This document shows, one piece after another, positions 1 through 5,879 of a stretch of DNA of 9,233 nucleotides. The stretch is from contig CAAGJL010000204.1 in the NCBI GenBank assembly GCA_900770145.1, positions 1-9,233 of the forward strand. Reading direction: 5' to 3'. The position numbers and the translations under genes are program-made. Each line of letters starts with the position of its first letter. Within the stretch, counting starts at the first letter, position 1. This DNA comes from Clostridia bacterium (GTDB taxonomy: Bacteria > Bacillota > Clostridia > Oscillospirales > CAG-272). The notes beneath the pieces are model-generated. The model did not search any database. It saw only the letters and a list, made by a program, of their open reading frames with translations, and was not told the origin of the DNA.

Positions 1-20
1 ACACGACGCTCTTCCGATCT
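1..20. other. Illumina adapter remnant at contig end
   Basis: These 20 bases are identical to the 3' end of the Illumina TruSeq read-1 adapter (it ends in GCTCTTCCGATCT). They are not genomic. The reading frame of the adjoining minus-strand gene continues through them, so a gene caller would add about seven false residues to that protein's truncated end. Genuine sequence starts at 21. Confidence 0.96.
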
Positions 21-957
21 CCCATTCCATCGCGTAGTTTTCGGCATGGTGCTCATGCACGCCCTCGTTGCCGTTTTTGATGTGATCCCACAGCCCGTAG
101 CAGTATGCCATCAGGTCGTCACGGATGGTCTCGTAGTCCGGGATGATGTCGTCTCCCTCGCCCATCAGCTCCAGCCACCAGTAGCCGTAATCGATGCAGG
201 CGGAGCTGGTCATCGAGGTGCGGCGGTATTCCTCCGGGTCGGGGGAACCGCTGCAATCGATTTTCTCCCGCATTTCCAGGCAGTGAATCCGCTTTTTGAG
301 TTGCTCTTCGGTCAGTTTTTTGGCAAACTTCGGCGGGGTAAAGGGCACCGGGTGCCCCATATCTTTCGCCCGCAACAGAATCGTGTTGCCCATGCGGTCG
401 TTGTTCGCCTGTTCCGGTGCGTGCGGCTCTCCCGTTTCGCTCGCCGCCTCGCTGCCCATGCGGAAGTCCGCCCCCGCAAAATACCCCAGCGTACCGTTGC
501 CGGTGGCGTCCACAAACAGGGGCGCCGTCAGGCAGAAGCGCATTTCCGTGGTTTCCTGAAAGCAGAAGATTGCCTTGATTTCATCGTTTTCGGTTTCTGC
601 GTCCACCATGGCGGTATTGAGGAAAAGCGTGAGGGTTTTCTCCGCTTTTGCCGCGTCAAACAGTACCATATCCCATACGGAATAACAGAAATTTTCGTTG
701 CGCGCCTTGTTTTCCAGCATCAGCTCGTACAAAAGCCCGCCCTCGGCATAGTCCGGCTGTTTGAGACTCTGATCCGCGCCGGAAATATGAATGCGGATCT
801 CGCTGGAGGCGTTGCCCCCCAGCACCGGGCGTGCGTGCACCAGCGCGGTGTTCGCGCCTTCTCTTGCTGCCGCCAGCGCGGCGCAAAGCCCCGCCATGCC
901 CCCGCCGACCACGATCACGTCAAACTTCTGCTCTTTGTAACGTTTGTTTTTGTCCAT
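21..957 (-). CDS. FAD-dependent oxidoreductase, C-terminus missing
   Basis: Only the first 312 codons are present; the gene runs into the adapter at the left edge. It is a flavoprotein of the FAD_oxidored type (Pfam PF12831-like), expected to be cytoplasmic. Visible motifs are the dinucleotide-binding glycine loop VVGGGMAG at residues 16-23, then the family-typical block RPVLGGNASSEIR at 43-55, and the second FAD-contact motif DATGNGTLGYFAGA at 150-163. The region after 163 matches the pattern of these proteins, but the substrate cannot be read from sequence. Relatives often sit in carbohydrate-utilisation clusters, but no sugar gene is visible here. The ATG at 955-957 is preceded by a perfect AAGGAGG (963-969) with a 5-nt spacer, which fixes the start. 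The gene has its own promoter and is separated from the gene upstream by a terminator. I am confident of the family and not of the reaction. Confidence 0.9.
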
Positions 958-995
958 AGGGACCTCCTTGTGGGGAATTTGCATACACCGGATTC

Positions 996-1024
996 ATTAT
1001 AAAACAAAATCTGCGGCAATGCAA
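996..1024 (-). promoter_or_regulatory. Promoter of the FAD oxidoreductase gene
   Basis: On the minus strand TTGCAT (1019-1024) and a perfect TATAAT (996-1001) are separated by 17 bp. The -10 box is about 38 bp from the start codon and leads into the strong AAGGAGG ribosome site. The -35 matches TTGACA at four of six positions. Confidence 0.7.
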
Positions 1025-1025
1025 C

Positions 1026-1067
1026 CCCGCCCGCAAAAAAAGGAGGGCGCGGCGCGCCCTCCCGGAG
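1026..1067 (-). repeat. Terminator-containing repeat, copy A
   Basis: This stretch and copy B at 2849-2889 are nearly identical. They share the stem-loop, the A/T tract and also the nine bases CCCGCCCGC beyond the tract (1026-1034 here), plus CCGGAG on the other side. The differences are one extra A and one G beside the tract, and one T in the loop of copy B. Identity outside the functional hairpin suggests duplication rather than convergence. Confidence 0.75.
1035..1062 (-). terminator. Intrinsic terminator of the protease/Ig-like unit
   Basis: Read on the minus strand, a perfect 9-bp GC stem (arms 1054-1062 and 1042-1050, sequence GGAGGGCGC/GCGCCCTCC) with a 3-nt loop is followed directly by seven T (1035-1041). 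It lies about 50 bp after the stop codon of the Ig-like gene and just before the next promoter. Confidence 0.9.
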
Positions 1068-1112
1068 CTCGGATTGCGTGGCGCAAAGGGCAGTCAGTCT
1101 TTGCGGCAGCGG

Positions 1113-1646
1113 TCACGGAATGTTGAAATATCCGACGGCATAAACCGCGGGGTGCCCGGTATACCCGAACGATTGCGTATGCAGCACGCGGTATTCACCG
1201 GGGAGCTGCTCTTCCGCCGGGAAATCGCACGCACTAGAGAATTGACAGAACGGTTTCATATTATAAGCAATCTCCTGATACGGTCGTTCCCCGGAATGGG
1301 AGGGGATTGGTTTCCACTCTTCGTTTTCTTTGAATTGAATCGTATAAAATTCATTTGCATTACAGAAATCACTGCTGTTGTTTTTCATCACAAAGTTCAA
1401 ACGTCCGTTTTCTTTGTCCAATTCAAAATCAGTCAGATAAACGGTGGCTTCTACCCATAACCCGTCACGAAAAACCTCTTCGGATTTTGTGGCTTCCCGG
1501 ATGTCGGCTTCGGTCGCTTCCCATTCCGCCTTTTCGGCATGGTAAACGGAGGAGACGTGATGGCAAAAGCATACGGCGGCAATGGCGGTTGCCAGAAGCA
1601 GAACCGAAAGAATGAGAATGATTACACGTTCTTTCGTCAGTTTCAT
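1113..1646 (-). CDS. Membrane-anchored Ig-like domain protein
   Basis: This is a 177-residue protein with a short basic N-terminus and one hydrophobic segment at residues 8-28, probably a signal anchor. A short charged helical stretch follows at about 35-58. From about 65 to the end is a beta-rich domain whose pattern (a strand ending in KNNSSDF, a central EEWKPIP, and LPGEYRVLHT at 148-157) resembles the small bacterial Ig-like domains found in many Clostridia proteins of unknown function. This assignment is from memory of the pattern. The ATG is preceded by AAGGAG with a 6-nt spacer. The gene starts 17 bp after the V8-like protease stop and shares its terminator, so the two are almost certainly co-transcribed. 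Part of it is markedly AT-richer than its flanks: 48 G/C in the 120 bases of 1261-1380. Cys26 and Cys28 sit at the membrane end, but AAVC is a poor lipobox. The function is unknown. Confidence 0.82.
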   Translation of the reverse strand: MKLTKERVIILILSVLLLATAIAAVCFCHHVSSVYHAEKAEWEATEADIREATKSEEVFRDGLWVEATVYLTDFELDKENGRLNFVMKNNSSDFCNANEFYTIQFKENEEWKPIPSHSGERPYQEIAYNMKPFCQFSSACDFPAEEQLPGEYRVLHTQSFGYTGHPAVYAVGYFNIP

Positions 1647-1663
1647 ACAAAACTCCTTCCCTG

Positions 1664-2662
1664 TTACGTCGGGGCGTAAGCGATGAAAAACCGGAACATC
1701 TGCCCTGTAATGCGTACCCCTTCATTATAACTTGTGTAACCGGCTGTATGTATAGCAACGGCAGACCATTTCCCTTCGTGATACCGGAAAAGGGGAGCGC
1801 CGCTTTGCCCCGGCAACGAATCCATTTTGTAACGGGTCACATAGTTATAGTTTGCTGCGTTCGTGCCAAAACAGCCGAGCGCACCCGTTTCCTGCCATTG
1901 ATAATACCACTTTTCTTTGTGTTTCTCGGATCCGGGATAGCCACAAAGGGTGGCGGTAATGCCCTCCAGAGTTGCACTTGGGATATATTGATAACCAAAA
2001 TACCCCGTGGAGTTCCCGATTGGTTTTGTGAAACGGATCAGCGCCCAATCGTAATTATCATTTTTGGTTTCATAATACTGCACAGGGATCACCGTTTCGT
2101 ATCCCATACCAAAGCCTGTTGCGGTTCCTTCCCCATTTAAGCCGTACAGCACCGCAATGCTCGTTGACCAAGATTGTCGTGTAGGATTGTCGTGCGTATG
2201 ATAAACAGCATGAGCCGCAGTCACGGCAACAGTCGGAGAGATCATAAAAGCGGTAAATGTGGGAATTCCTTCGCTTGTATCGCAAAAATCACAATAAGAA
2301 TATCCAAATAAGATTGCAGAATACGGCATGGCAGTGACATCGGGGACTTTTGTAAAAGTTTCGCCATCAATGACAGTGTTTGTAGAATATTCCTCGTCTT
2401 TTGAGAGAGAAGCGGTCTGCGGAAACCAGCCGGGGACGGAAAGAATCTGATCGTTCTCGGAAAGCACATTTCCGAAAACGCCCAGATAGCGCGTGGTGCC
2501 CTCACTTAAATCATATGCAATTCCAACGGCACCAGCGGGAGAGTTTGTTTCCACAAGGGAAAAAGGAGCGGTTTCAATGACGCTTGAGGCAGATCGATCA
2601 GCGGAAATGTTCAGTGCGGAAGCGGATACGGGAAGCAGGAAGCAAAGTAGCAGGGACAGCAT
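1664..2662 (-). CDS. Secreted V8-like (glutamyl endopeptidase type) serine protease
   Basis: This is a trypsin-fold protease of the S1B/V8-like group, exported by a signal peptide. Numbering from the ATG at 2662, the catalytic triad is His151 (TAAHAVY), Asp205 (NYDWALI) and Ser287 (PGQSGAP). His305 in AIHTAG matches the position that binds the substrate glutamate side chain in glutamyl endopeptidases, so cleavage after Glu is plausible but not proven. Residues about 18-112 would be a propeptide, with the mature domain from about 113. A YCDFC pair at 123-127 and Cys240/Cys264 could form disulfides. The coordinates use the first canonical ATG, but that start lacks a basic n-region and lies 29 nt from the ribosome site. 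An in-frame ATA at 2681-2683 is better placed and gives a textbook signal peptide (see findings). It is the first gene of the unit with the Ig-like protein. Confidence 0.92.
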   Translation of the reverse strand: MLSLLLCFLLPVSASALNISADRSASSVIETAPFSLVETNSPAGAVGIAYDLSEGTTRYLGVFGNVLSENDQILSVPGWFPQTASLSKDEEYSTNTVIDGETFTKVPDVTAMPYSAILFGYSYCDFCDTSEGIPTFTAFMISPTVAVTAAHAVYHTHDNPTRQSWSTSIAVLYGLNGEGTATGFGMGYETVIPVQYYETKNDNYDWALIRFTKPIGNSTGYFGYQYIPSATLEGITATLCGYPGSEKHKEKWYYQWQETGALGCFGTNAANYNYVTRYKMDSLPGQSGAPLFRYHEGKWSAVAIHTAGYTSYNEGVRITGQMFRFFIAYAPT

Positions 2663-2691
2663 CGTGCAGACAAGTTTTTTTATTGTTTTTT

Positions 2692-2698
2692 CTCCTTT
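2692..2698 (-). promoter_or_regulatory. Ribosome binding site that points to an ATA start
   Basis: The minus strand reads AAAGGAG, then eight bases, then ATA AAA AAA CTT (2672-2683). The next in-frame ATG (2660-2662) is 29 nt from the site, too far for normal initiation. No ATG, GTG or TTG lies in frame between them. Confidence 0.65.
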
Positions 2699-2705
2699 CT
2701 TTTTT

Positions 2706-2720
2706 GAGGAAAGCTTCCTC
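2706..2720 (-). promoter_or_regulatory. 5'-end stem-loop of the protease mRNA
   Basis: This is a perfect 6-bp hairpin, GAGGAA-GCT-TTCCTC on the minus strand. It lies about seven bases after the -10 box, so it would be the first structure in the transcript, followed by an A-rich leader and the ribosome site. Confidence 0.55.
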
Positions 2721-2727
2721 TACTGCC

Positions 2728-2757
2728 AGTATATCATATCCGGCAAGCCACTGTCAA
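2728..2757 (-). promoter_or_regulatory. Promoter of the V8-like protease / Ig-like unit
   Basis: A perfect TTGACA (2752-2757) and TATACT (2728-2733) are 18 bp apart on the minus strand. The 11-base block CCCCTTGACAG at the -35 is shared exactly with the M28 peptidase promoter. Confidence 0.82.
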
Positions 2758-2794
2758 GGGGAGAAAATACGGAGCATGGGGCGTGCCGGGCAAG

Positions 2795-2827
2795 AAAAAA
2801 GCTTTGAAAGCGCCCTGTGCGGGCTTT
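2795..2827 (-). terminator. Possible second, imperfect terminator
   Basis: On the minus strand an imperfect stem (AAAG-C-CC pairing with GG and CTTT, with a bulge) is followed by CAAAGC and six T (2795-2800). It lies between the good terminator of the M28 gene and the protease promoter, so it could be a back-up. The stem is weak, and the same bases form a comparable structure on the plus strand. Confidence 0.25.
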
Positions 2828-2848
2828 TAAGCCCCTTGAAACTCTGTA

Positions 2849-2889
2849 CCCGCCCGCAAAAAAGAGGGCGCGGCTGCGCCCTCCCGGAG
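2849..2889 (-). repeat. Terminator-containing repeat, copy B
   Basis: This is a near-identical partner of the element at 1026-1067, in the same orientation, with the conserved flank CCCGCCCGC at 2849-2857. Each copy sits directly after the last gene of a secreted-peptidase transcription unit. Confidence 0.75.
2858..2883 (-). terminator. Intrinsic terminator of the M28 peptidase gene
   Basis: On the minus strand an 8-bp perfect stem GAGGGCGC/GCGCCCTC (2876-2883 with 2864-2871) and a 4-nt loop are followed by six T (2858-2863). It begins about 11 bp after the TGA of the M28 gene. Confidence 0.9.
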
Positions 2890-2894
2890 GATTT

Positions 2895-4364
2895 TCATTT
2901 TACATAGTCGTTTTGAACCAGCAACTGGTTGAGAAGTTTGGAGAACATCGAGAGGTGATGCATGGGTCTGCCGGGGAAGTAGCTTTCGATGTAATCCAGG
3001 TAGTCGTTTGCGGTGTTCATCAGCATCCCGACCAGGTAAGTCTCGCCGTAGCCGGTGTAATCCGGGATCTCCCAGTTGGTTGCCTCAAAGTAGAGGTAGG
3101 GCACACCCGCCTCGGCAAACGCCGCGTGGTCGCTCCAGTCGCCGGTGGAGGGGGAGGCGTAGCTCGGCACGCCGGATTTCTGATCATCCGGGGAGAGGTT
3201 ATCCCACGTCCAAGGGTTGGATTTGAAGGAAAGCCCCATCTTGTTGGCGATTGCCATCGCGTTGTCGTAAGCGCCCGTCTGGTTGACGGTTTTGGTGGCG
3301 TTATCCTGCACGCCGCCGTAGAGGTAGCAATAGTCACCGCAAACCAGAGAGTCCATATTGATCATATACAGGGTATTGGCGATTTCGGTTTCACTCATGC
3401 TCTCGGCATAAGCGCCGGAGCCGTAGCAACCGTATTCCTCCGCGGTGAAGAACACGAATTTCAGCGTGTACTCGGTCTCAATATGGAGGAATTTCTGCGC
3501 GGTGGTCAGCCCCAGCGCGATCCCGGAGCCGTTGTCACCGGTGCCGGTGCCGTCATAGTGCATCCCGATAATGATCTGTTTGTCGGTTTTGCCGGGTTTG
3601 GTGACAATGATGTTTTCGCTGACGATGGTGGCTTTGATGTAATTGCCGTTTTCGTCCTCCTGATACTTCCAGCCTGCTCTGCTGTAGAACTTCCCGTCCG
3701 TGGAGAAGGATTTTGCCGCTTTCAGCGGGTTGGTTTTGGAGACGTATTTGGCAAACGAAACATCCTGATAGGAGATGTCCGCTTCTTTGTATCCTGCCTG
3801 CAACAGTTCGCTCACAATCCACTTTTTGGCAAGCTTGTAGTTCTCCCCGTCGATGCAGTCGCGGTCGGAAAGCATTTTGTCAATGTAGACCAGCTTTTCG
3901 TAAGTCTCTACCGCGTAGCTGGTAAAGGTGCCGTCACTCTCGGTCAGTTTGGCTTGCGCGATGTACAGCTCATATTTCGTGTTGGTCAGGTCGCTGTTCA
4001 ACGCTTCCGCCTGCTCGGCAAGGGCGTCAATCGTGGTTTGCAGTTCCGCCTGCTTTTCCAGCAGTTTGGCAATCTCTTCTGCGTCGGTGCTCTCATTCAG
4101 TTTGGCCTGCACCGTCTCCAACTGGGTTTTGGCGTCATTCATTTTGTTTTCTACCGATTCCAGTTCCGCTTTGGTGTCGGTAAGCGTGCCCGTCAGGCTT
4201 TCAATCTTCTCTAAAAGGGTGTTGACGGTTTTTTGCAGTTCCTCCTGCTGTTGCAGCAGTTTGGTGTTTTCCTCATCCTTGGCGTTGTTGTTGCAGCCTA
4301 CGGCGCCAAACAGAATGCATACGGCGGCAACGCCCGAAATCAGTGCTTTGAAAATGGGCTTCAT
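2895..4364 (-). CDS. Lipoprotein with coiled coil and M28 zinc peptidase domain
   Basis: This is a 489-residue exported peptidase. Residues 1-24 are a lipoprotein signal ending in the lipobox AVGC (Cys24), so the mature protein should be lipid-anchored on the outer face of the membrane. Residues about 31-142 are rich in Glu, Lys, Gln and Leu in heptad-like spacing (for example LLQQQEELQKTVNTLLEKI) and should form a long coiled coil. From about 150 comes an M28-family aminopeptidase domain. The metal-site residues are all visible: His269 in MHYDG, Asp277 in GDNGSG, the catalytic and metal Glu309-Glu310 in TAEEYG, Asp338 in NMDS and His413 in DHAAF. M28 enzymes carry two zinc ions and typically remove N-terminal residues from peptides. 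AAAGGAG with a 7-nt spacer precedes the ATG. The gene is monocistronic, with its own promoter and terminator. The exact substrate is unknown. Confidence 0.94.
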   Translation of the reverse strand: MKPIFKALISGVAAVCILFGAVGCNNNAKDEENTKLLQQQEELQKTVNTLLEKIESLTGTLTDTKAELESVENKMNDAKTQLETVQAKLNESTDAEEIAKLLEKQAELQTTIDALAEQAEALNSDLTNTKYELYIAQAKLTESDGTFTSYAVETYEKLVYIDKMLSDRDCIDGENYKLAKKWIVSELLQAGYKEADISYQDVSFAKYVSKTNPLKAAKSFSTDGKFYSRAGWKYQEDENGNYIKATIVSENIIVTKPGKTDKQIIIGMHYDGTGTGDNGSGIALGLTTAQKFLHIETEYTLKFVFFTAEEYGCYGSGAYAESMSETEIANTLYMINMDSLVCGDYCYLYGGVQDNATKTVNQTGAYDNAMAIANKMGLSFKSNPWTWDNLSPDDQKSGVPSYASPSTGDWSDHAAFAEAGVPYLYFEATNWEIPDYTGYGETYLVGMLMNTANDYLDYIESYFPGRPMHHLSMFSKLLNQLLVQNDYVK

Positions 4365-4396
4365 TTTTGTTCTCCTTTGTGTTGGTTGATGAACCC

Positions 4397-4425
4397 ATTA
4401 TACGCATATTTATTCACGCTGTCAA
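4397..4425 (-). promoter_or_regulatory. Perfect consensus promoter of the M28 peptidase gene
   Basis: TTGACA (4420-4425) and TATAAT (4397-4402) lie 17 bp apart on the minus strand, twelve of twelve consensus matches with optimal spacing. This predicts strong expression unless the gene is repressed. The upstream side is AT-rich with a phased TGCA cluster. Confidence 0.92.
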
Positions 4426-4434
4426 GGGGTTTTC

Positions 4435-4458
4435 TGCATTTTTATGCAAAATAATGCA
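4435..4458. promoter_or_regulatory. Three TGCA palindromes spaced exactly 10 bp
   Basis: TGCA occurs at 4435, 4445 and 4455, one helical turn apart, in an A/T-rich stretch whose first copy is 10 bp beyond the -35 box of the M28 promoter. The first two form an inverted repeat (TGCAT-TTTT-ATGCA) and the last two a direct repeat (ATGCA). It could be a regulator site or a bent upstream element. The rest of 4459-4570 shows no gene. Confidence 0.35.
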
Positions 4459-4571
4459 AGTTTGTTGAATAAATATAATCTAAAATTCAGGAAAGGGCGG
4501 CGGCTTTGTGCAAAACACACAGGCGCGGGGCTTCTGCCGCCAAAAGAGAAGAGAGAAATTGGCTTTGCGCC

Positions 4572-4600
4572 TTGAAAGGCGGCGGGGCGCGTGGTATAAT
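4572..4600 (+). promoter_or_regulatory. Promoter of the L-serine ammonia-lyase gene
   Basis: TTGAAA (4572-4577) and a perfect TATAAT (4595-4600) are separated by 17 bp. The predicted transcript starts near 4607, about 38 nt before the start codon. Confidence 0.85.
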
Positions 4601-4609
4601 AATACAAAA

Positions 4610-4630
4610 GGCAGACAGGGGACGTCTGCC
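4610..4630 (+). promoter_or_regulatory. 5'-end stem-loop of the serine ammonia-lyase mRNA
   Basis: GGCAGAC (4610-4616) pairs perfectly with GTCTGCC (4624-4630) around the loop AGGGGAC. It begins within a few bases of the predicted transcription start and ends just before the ribosome site AAAGGGG (4634-4640). Confidence 0.55.
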
Positions 4631-4644
4631 CGGAAAGGGGAAGC

Positions 4645-5841
4645 ATGAAATCTCTTCGGGAATTATATAAAATCGGAAAAGGACCGTCCAGCTCTCATAC
4701 GATAGGCCCCGAACGCATTGCCGAGTACACGCTGCGCCGCTTTGGCGCGCGGCGGTATACGGTGGAGCTGTTCGGGTCTTTGGCGATGACCGGGAAAGGG
4801 CACGGCACCGACCGGGTGCTGCGCGAGGTGCTGGGGGAGGAGACGGAGATTCTGTTCAACACCGCGGAAACCGACCTGCCGCACCCGAATTTTCTGCGCA
4901 TTTACGTCACGGAAAACGGGGAGCGGCGGGAGTTGCTTTCTGCCACCAGCGTCGGGGGCGGAAGCGTGACGGTGAACGGCGAGCTGCTCGGCGACGGCGG
5001 CGAGGTCTATCCGGAGCGCAATTTTTCCGAAATCCGCCGCTTTTGTCAAAAAGAGGGGCTGGATCTGCCGGGCTATGTGCGGCACTATGAGCCGGAGGTC
5101 CGGTCGCATTTGGAAACGGTATGGAACACCATGCGGGAGTGTGTGGCGCGGGGGTTGCGCCGCGGCGGCGTGTTGCCGGGCGGGCTGGAGCTTGCCCGCA
5201 AGGCGCGGGCGCTGTATGGGGAGAACACGAAATTTGAACCGGCAATCATGCACGAAAACCGTCGCATTTCGGCATACGCCCTGGCAGTGGCGGAGGAGAA
5301 CGCCGATAACGGCGTGGTGGTTACGGCGCCGACCTGCGGCTCCGCCGGGATTGTGCCCGCGGTGCTGTATTATATGCATCACGACTGCGGCGTGAGCAAA
5401 GGGGAGATTCTGGACGCGCTTGCCGTGGCAGGCGTAATCGGCAATGTGGTAAAGCAGAATGCCTCCGTCAGCGGCGCGGAGTGCGGCTGTCAGGCGGAGG
5501 TGGGGGTTGCCTGTTCCATGGCGGCGGCAGCGCTGGCACAGCTGTATGAGTTGGGGATTGCGGGCGTGGAATGCTCCGCCGAGATCGCGTTGGAGCACAA
5601 CTTAGGGTTGACCTGCGACCCGGTGCTGGGGCTGGTGCAGATTCCGTGTATCGAGCGCAACGCGATGGGCGGGATTAAGGCGTTTAACGCCGTGATGCTT
5701 TCCAAATCGCTGGAAAACAAGCACAAAGTGTCGTTTGACCAGATTGTGGAAGTGATGTACCGTACGGGCAAGGATATGAACTCCGGGTATCGGGAAACCG
5801 CCACCGGCGGTCTTGCCAAAATTTACGGTGCCGGGGAGTAA
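4645..5841 (+). CDS. sdaA: L-serine ammonia-lyase, iron-sulfur type, single chain
   Basis: The enzyme deaminates L-serine to pyruvate and ammonia using an oxygen-sensitive [4Fe-4S] cluster in the cytoplasm. The 398 residues contain both halves of the enzyme. The N-terminal beta part (1 to about 150) has the hallmark KIGKGPSSSHTIGP at 9-22, and the alpha part follows. Cluster ligands are Cys282 (ECGCQAE), Cys324 (LTCDP) and Cys335 (QIPCIERNA); their spacing of 42 and 11 equals that of the structurally known Legionella enzyme. APTCGSAG at 228-235 is also conserved. The protein is shorter than the roughly 450-residue E. coli-type enzymes and does not end in the C-terminal cysteine that plugs their cluster, which fits the short single-chain form of Clostridia and Bacteroides. 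The ATG has AAAGGGG four bases upstream. It is the only plus-strand gene, divergent from the M28 gene and convergent with rnhA. The symbol is by family. Confidence 0.95.
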   Translation: MKSLRELYKIGKGPSSSHTIGPERIAEYTLRRFGARRYTVELFGSLAMTGKGHGTDRVLREVLGEETEILFNTAETDLPHPNFLRIYVTENGERRELLSATSVGGGSVTVNGELLGDGGEVYPERNFSEIRRFCQKEGLDLPGYVRHYEPEVRSHLETVWNTMRECVARGLRRGGVLPGGLELARKARALYGENTKFEPAIMHENRRISAYALAVAEENADNGVVVTAPTCGSAGIVPAVLYYMHHDCGVSKGEILDALAVAGVIGNVVKQNASVSGAECGCQAEVGVACSMAAAALAQLYELGIAGVECSAEIALEHNLGLTCDPVLGLVQIPCIERNAMGGIKAFNAVMLSKSLENKHKVSFDQIVEVMYRTGKDMNSGYRETATGGLAKIYGAGE

Positions 5842-5879
5842 AAACGTGCGGGGGGGCGCCTTCAAAGGCGTCCCCCCGC
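5840..5879 (-). terminator. Terminator of the antiporter/rnhA unit, shared with sdaA end
   Basis: A 13-bp stem (5848-5860 with 5867-5879) with a 6-nt loop lies between the convergent genes. On the minus strand it has one A-C mismatch and is followed, after three bases, by five T (5840-5844). On the plus strand the mismatch becomes a G-U pair and the stem gains a base pair, but no U tract follows. It therefore clearly serves rnhA and may be a weaker stop for sdaA. The rnhA TGA (5862-5864) lies in the loop. Confidence 0.8.

Noticed and set aside
46..1002. Plus-strand open frame of 318 codons across the FAD gene
   Set aside because: It is antisense to a gene with clear FAD motifs, a ribosome site and a promoter. 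Its translation has no recognisable domain and is an artefact of GC-rich codon positions.
1563..1580. Lipobox in the Ig-like protein (cysteines at residues 26 and 28)
   Set aside because: AAVC has Val instead of Gly, Ala or Ser before the cysteine, so a signal anchor is more likely than a lipoprotein.
2821..2834. Small palindrome GGGCTT-TT-AAGCCC
   Set aside because: The stem is short with a tiny loop and no T tract adjacent on either strand, so it has no assignable role.
2817..4214. Plus-strand open frame of 465 codons opposite the M28 gene
   Set aside because: It is very long, but it starts in an intergenic region, overlaps the terminator hairpin and lies opposite a complete metallopeptidase. 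Its Val/Phe/Gly-rich translation is typical of a reverse-strand shadow.
4474..4479. A second TATAAT on the plus strand in the divergent region
   Set aside because: No -35 resembling TTGACA lies 16-18 bp upstream, and a better promoter exists at 4572-4600.
4663..5598. Minus-strand open frame of 311 codons opposite the serine ammonia-lyase gene
   Set aside because: The plus strand has all cluster cysteines, a promoter and a ribosome site; the antisense product is His/Arg/Ala-rich with no motif.
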